Shown: piece after piece, positions 57,457-58,373 of the stretch | How positions within the stretch are numbered: position 1 is the first letter of the stretch | How the letters are laid out: each line of letters starts with the position of its first letter | NCBI GenBank assembly: GCA_900541985.1 | Contig: UQLX01000015.1 | Coordinates: forward strand, 1-58,373 | DNA from: an uncultured Blautia sp. | Lineage (GTDB): Bacteria > Bacillota > Clostridia > Lachnospirales > Lachnospiraceae | Direction: 5' to 3' | DNA: 58,373 bases | The notes under the pieces: generated by a model | What the model was told of the DNA's origin: nothing | Database searches by the model: none | Seen by the model: the letters and a program-made list of their open reading frames with translations, nothing else | Translations under genes and position numbers: made by a program

Positions 57457-58339
57457 TTTGTTTTCCACCGAGGAAAGCCGCCAGGATGCCAAGCTGGAGA
57501 AGATACAGGAAATTCCGCTGTCTGAGCTGCACCCATTTAAGGGGCATCCCTTCAAAGTCAAGGATGACGAGGCCATGATGGAGACCGCCGACAGCGTTCG
57601 GCAGTATGGTGTTCTGGTTCCGGCGATCGCCCGCCCGGACCCGGAGGGCGGCTATGAGCTGGTTGCCGGTCACAGGCGGCACCGGGCCAGTGAGCTGGCC
57701 GAGAAAGAAACCATGCCTGTCATTGTCCGAGACCTGGACGATGATGCTGCCACTATCATCATGGTGGACAGCAACTTACAACGTGAAAGCCTGCTCCCCA
57801 GCGAAAGGGCCTTTGCTTACAAGATGAAGCTGGAGGCTATGAAACACCAAGGCGCACGGGGGGACTTAACTTCGTCCCAACTTGGGACGAAGTTGCGTGC
57901 AGATGAATTGTTGGCGCAGCAGGCTGGTTCGAGTAGGAACCAGGTGCAGCGCTATATCCGCCTGACGGAGCTGATTCCCGAACTGCTGGATATGGTCGAT
58001 GAAAAGAAAATCGCCCTCAATCCGGCTTATGAGCTGTCCTTTCTCAAAAAAGAAGAACAGCGGGATTTGCTGGACGCGATGGACAGCGAACAGGCTACCC
58101 CCTCTCTCTCCCAGGCTCAGCGACTCAAGAAATACAGCCAGGAGGGACATCTGACCCTCGATATGATGCGCGTCATCATGGGTGAGGAAAAGAAAAGTGA
58201 TCTCGACAAAGTGACTTTCACCTCCGACACCCTGCGGAAGTATTTCCCCAAAAGCTATACGCCCCAGCGGATGCAGGAAACCATTATCAAACTGCTGGAG
58301 GCGTGGCAGAAGAAGCGCCAGAGAGACCAGGAACGATGA
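57413..58339 (+). CDS. ParB family partition protein (element-borne)
   Basis: A 308-aa ParB. The N-terminal CTP-binding/ParB-Srx domain has IPLSELHPFKGHPF and GHRRHRASELA (about 83-93). The arginine patch and the helix-turn-helix follow (AQQAGSSRNQVQRYIRLTEL, about 163-182). The start is a TTG at 57413 behind a very strong AAGGAGGTGAT, and the gene overlaps the end of parA by 44 nt. A 27-bp palindrome lies inside the coding sequence between the two domains. It ends 12 bp before the next start. Confidence 0.93.
   Translation: MKSSAKKVELAPYDDLFSTEESRQDAKLEKIQEIPLSELHPFKGHPFKVKDDEAMMETADSVRQYGVLVPAIARPDPEGGYELVAGHRRHRASELAEKETMPVIVRDLDDDAATIIMVDSNLQRESLLPSERAFAYKMKLEAMKHQGARGDLTSSQLGTKLRADELLAQQAGSSRNQVQRYIRLTELIPELLDMVDEKKIALNPAYELSFLKKEEQRDLLDAMDSEQATPSLSQAQRLKKYSQEGHLTLDMMRVIMGEEKKSDLDKVTFTSDTLRKYFPKSYTPQRMQETIIKLLEAWQKKRQRDQER
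57868..57894. repeat. Perfect 27-bp palindrome inside parB (candidate parS-like site)
   Basis: Two 13-bp arms, 57868-57880 and 57882-57894, are exact inverted copies around a single C, with core GTCCCAA-C-TTGGGAC. Coding would not require such symmetry. It could be the ParB binding site or a regulatory site for the element. Confidence 0.6.
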
Positions 58340-58351
58340 AAGGAGCCGCCT

Positions 58352-58373
58352 ATGAGGGATATTTCAGCCCGTG
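58352..58373 (+). CDS. Start of the next element gene (partial)
   Basis: An ATG at 58352 follows AAAGGAGCC by 5-6 nt and begins M-R-D-I-S-A-R before the window ends. Nothing can be said about the product. Confidence 0.5.

Larger units (their letters stand above)
56248..58373 (+). mobile_element. Left end of an integrated element (probable ICE), continuing beyond the window
   Basis: After the rpsI terminator the sequence contains a 387-bp non-coding stretch with nested inverted and direct repeats. It is followed by tightly overlapping parA and parB genes with TTG starts and visibly GC-richer codons (third positions mostly G or C) than all genes before. Stand-alone ParA/ParB pairs inside Clostridial chromosomes usually lie at an end of Tn1549-like conjugative elements. 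No integrase, relaxase or right end is in view, so the class and exact boundary are inferred. Confidence 0.6.

Noticed and set aside
56632..57576. 314-aa minus-strand frame opposite parA
   Set aside because: GC-rich genes commonly leave long antisense frames; parA has all Walker motifs on the plus strand.

Overview
The window looks like a chromosome segment of a Gram-positive, low-to-mid GC, spore-former-related gut Firmicute, most likely a Lachnospiraceae member close to Blautia or Ruminococcus (inference, no database search). The reasons are strong AGGAGG-type ribosome binding sites, meso-diaminopimelate dehydrogenase, a YtvI-type sporulation permease, DUF4364/DUF1836/DUF5685 family proteins, a canonical clostridial atp operon and EutS/EutP genes. 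No rRNA, tRNA or CRISPR array was recognised.

Layout. 1-468 holds the 3' remnant of a GT2 glycosyltransferase. 611-6216 carries a polysaccharide deacetylase, a YesL/radical-SAM/DUF4364 operon, rarA on the minus strand, a PHP phosphatase and a YerC-type TrpR-like regulator. 6268-10381 is a cell-envelope block: an amidase fused to a dead beta-lactamase-like domain, a divergent lipoprotein with the intact version of that domain, and a four-repeat SH3b protein. 10438-16670 is an alpha-galactoside locus with an AraC regulator and an intact GH36 alpha-galactosidase, but its three ABC-transporter genes are all damaged. 16835-22006 has pcrA, an RlmD-type methyltransferase and ytvI, followed by a 443-bp non-coding element with inverted ends. 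22469-25208 is a metal-efflux operon (HMA protein, P-type ATPase, SmtB/CadC-type repressor) with a consensus promoter and operator. 25347-32590 carries xdhC, a DUF1002 protein, an RlmI-type methyltransferase, a zinc-ribbon/DUF5685/DnaJ trio and ddh. 32797-36026 has two secreted NlpC/P60 proteins. 36119-44565 has cdaR-glycerate kinase, an Spx/ArsC-like protein, citrate synthase-mntP, a minimal EutS-EutS-EutP operon and an oleate hydratase; the TetR gene next to the hydratase is at 44674-45237.

45549-47565 encodes a glucose-type PTS (EIICB and EIIA). 47795-55089 is a complete F1Fo ATP synthase operon (atpZ-I-B-E-F-H-A-G-D-C). Its c subunit has a carboxylate in both helices, as in Na+-driven rotors, and an 18-bp Rex-like palindrome lies upstream. 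rplM-rpsI follow behind their own promoter and a structured leader. After the rpsI terminator base composition becomes clearly more GC-rich, and parA-parB genes with TTG starts mark the left end of an integrated element (probably an ICE) that runs off the window.

Themes. Peptidoglycan synthesis and remodelling genes recur (deacetylase, amidase, two NlpC/P60 proteins, ddh, SH3b protein). Many transcription units show a readable sigma-A promoter with exactly 17-bp spacing, and several convergent gene pairs share terminators that overlap the ends of the coding sequences. The most notable items are the two-carboxylate c subunit, the stand-alone EutS/EutS/EutP set, the dead/active beta-lactamase-like pair, the multiply deleted ABC operon beside an intact alpha-galactosidase, the SmtB-type regulatory circuit, and the element boundary after rpsI with a 27-bp palindrome inside parB.
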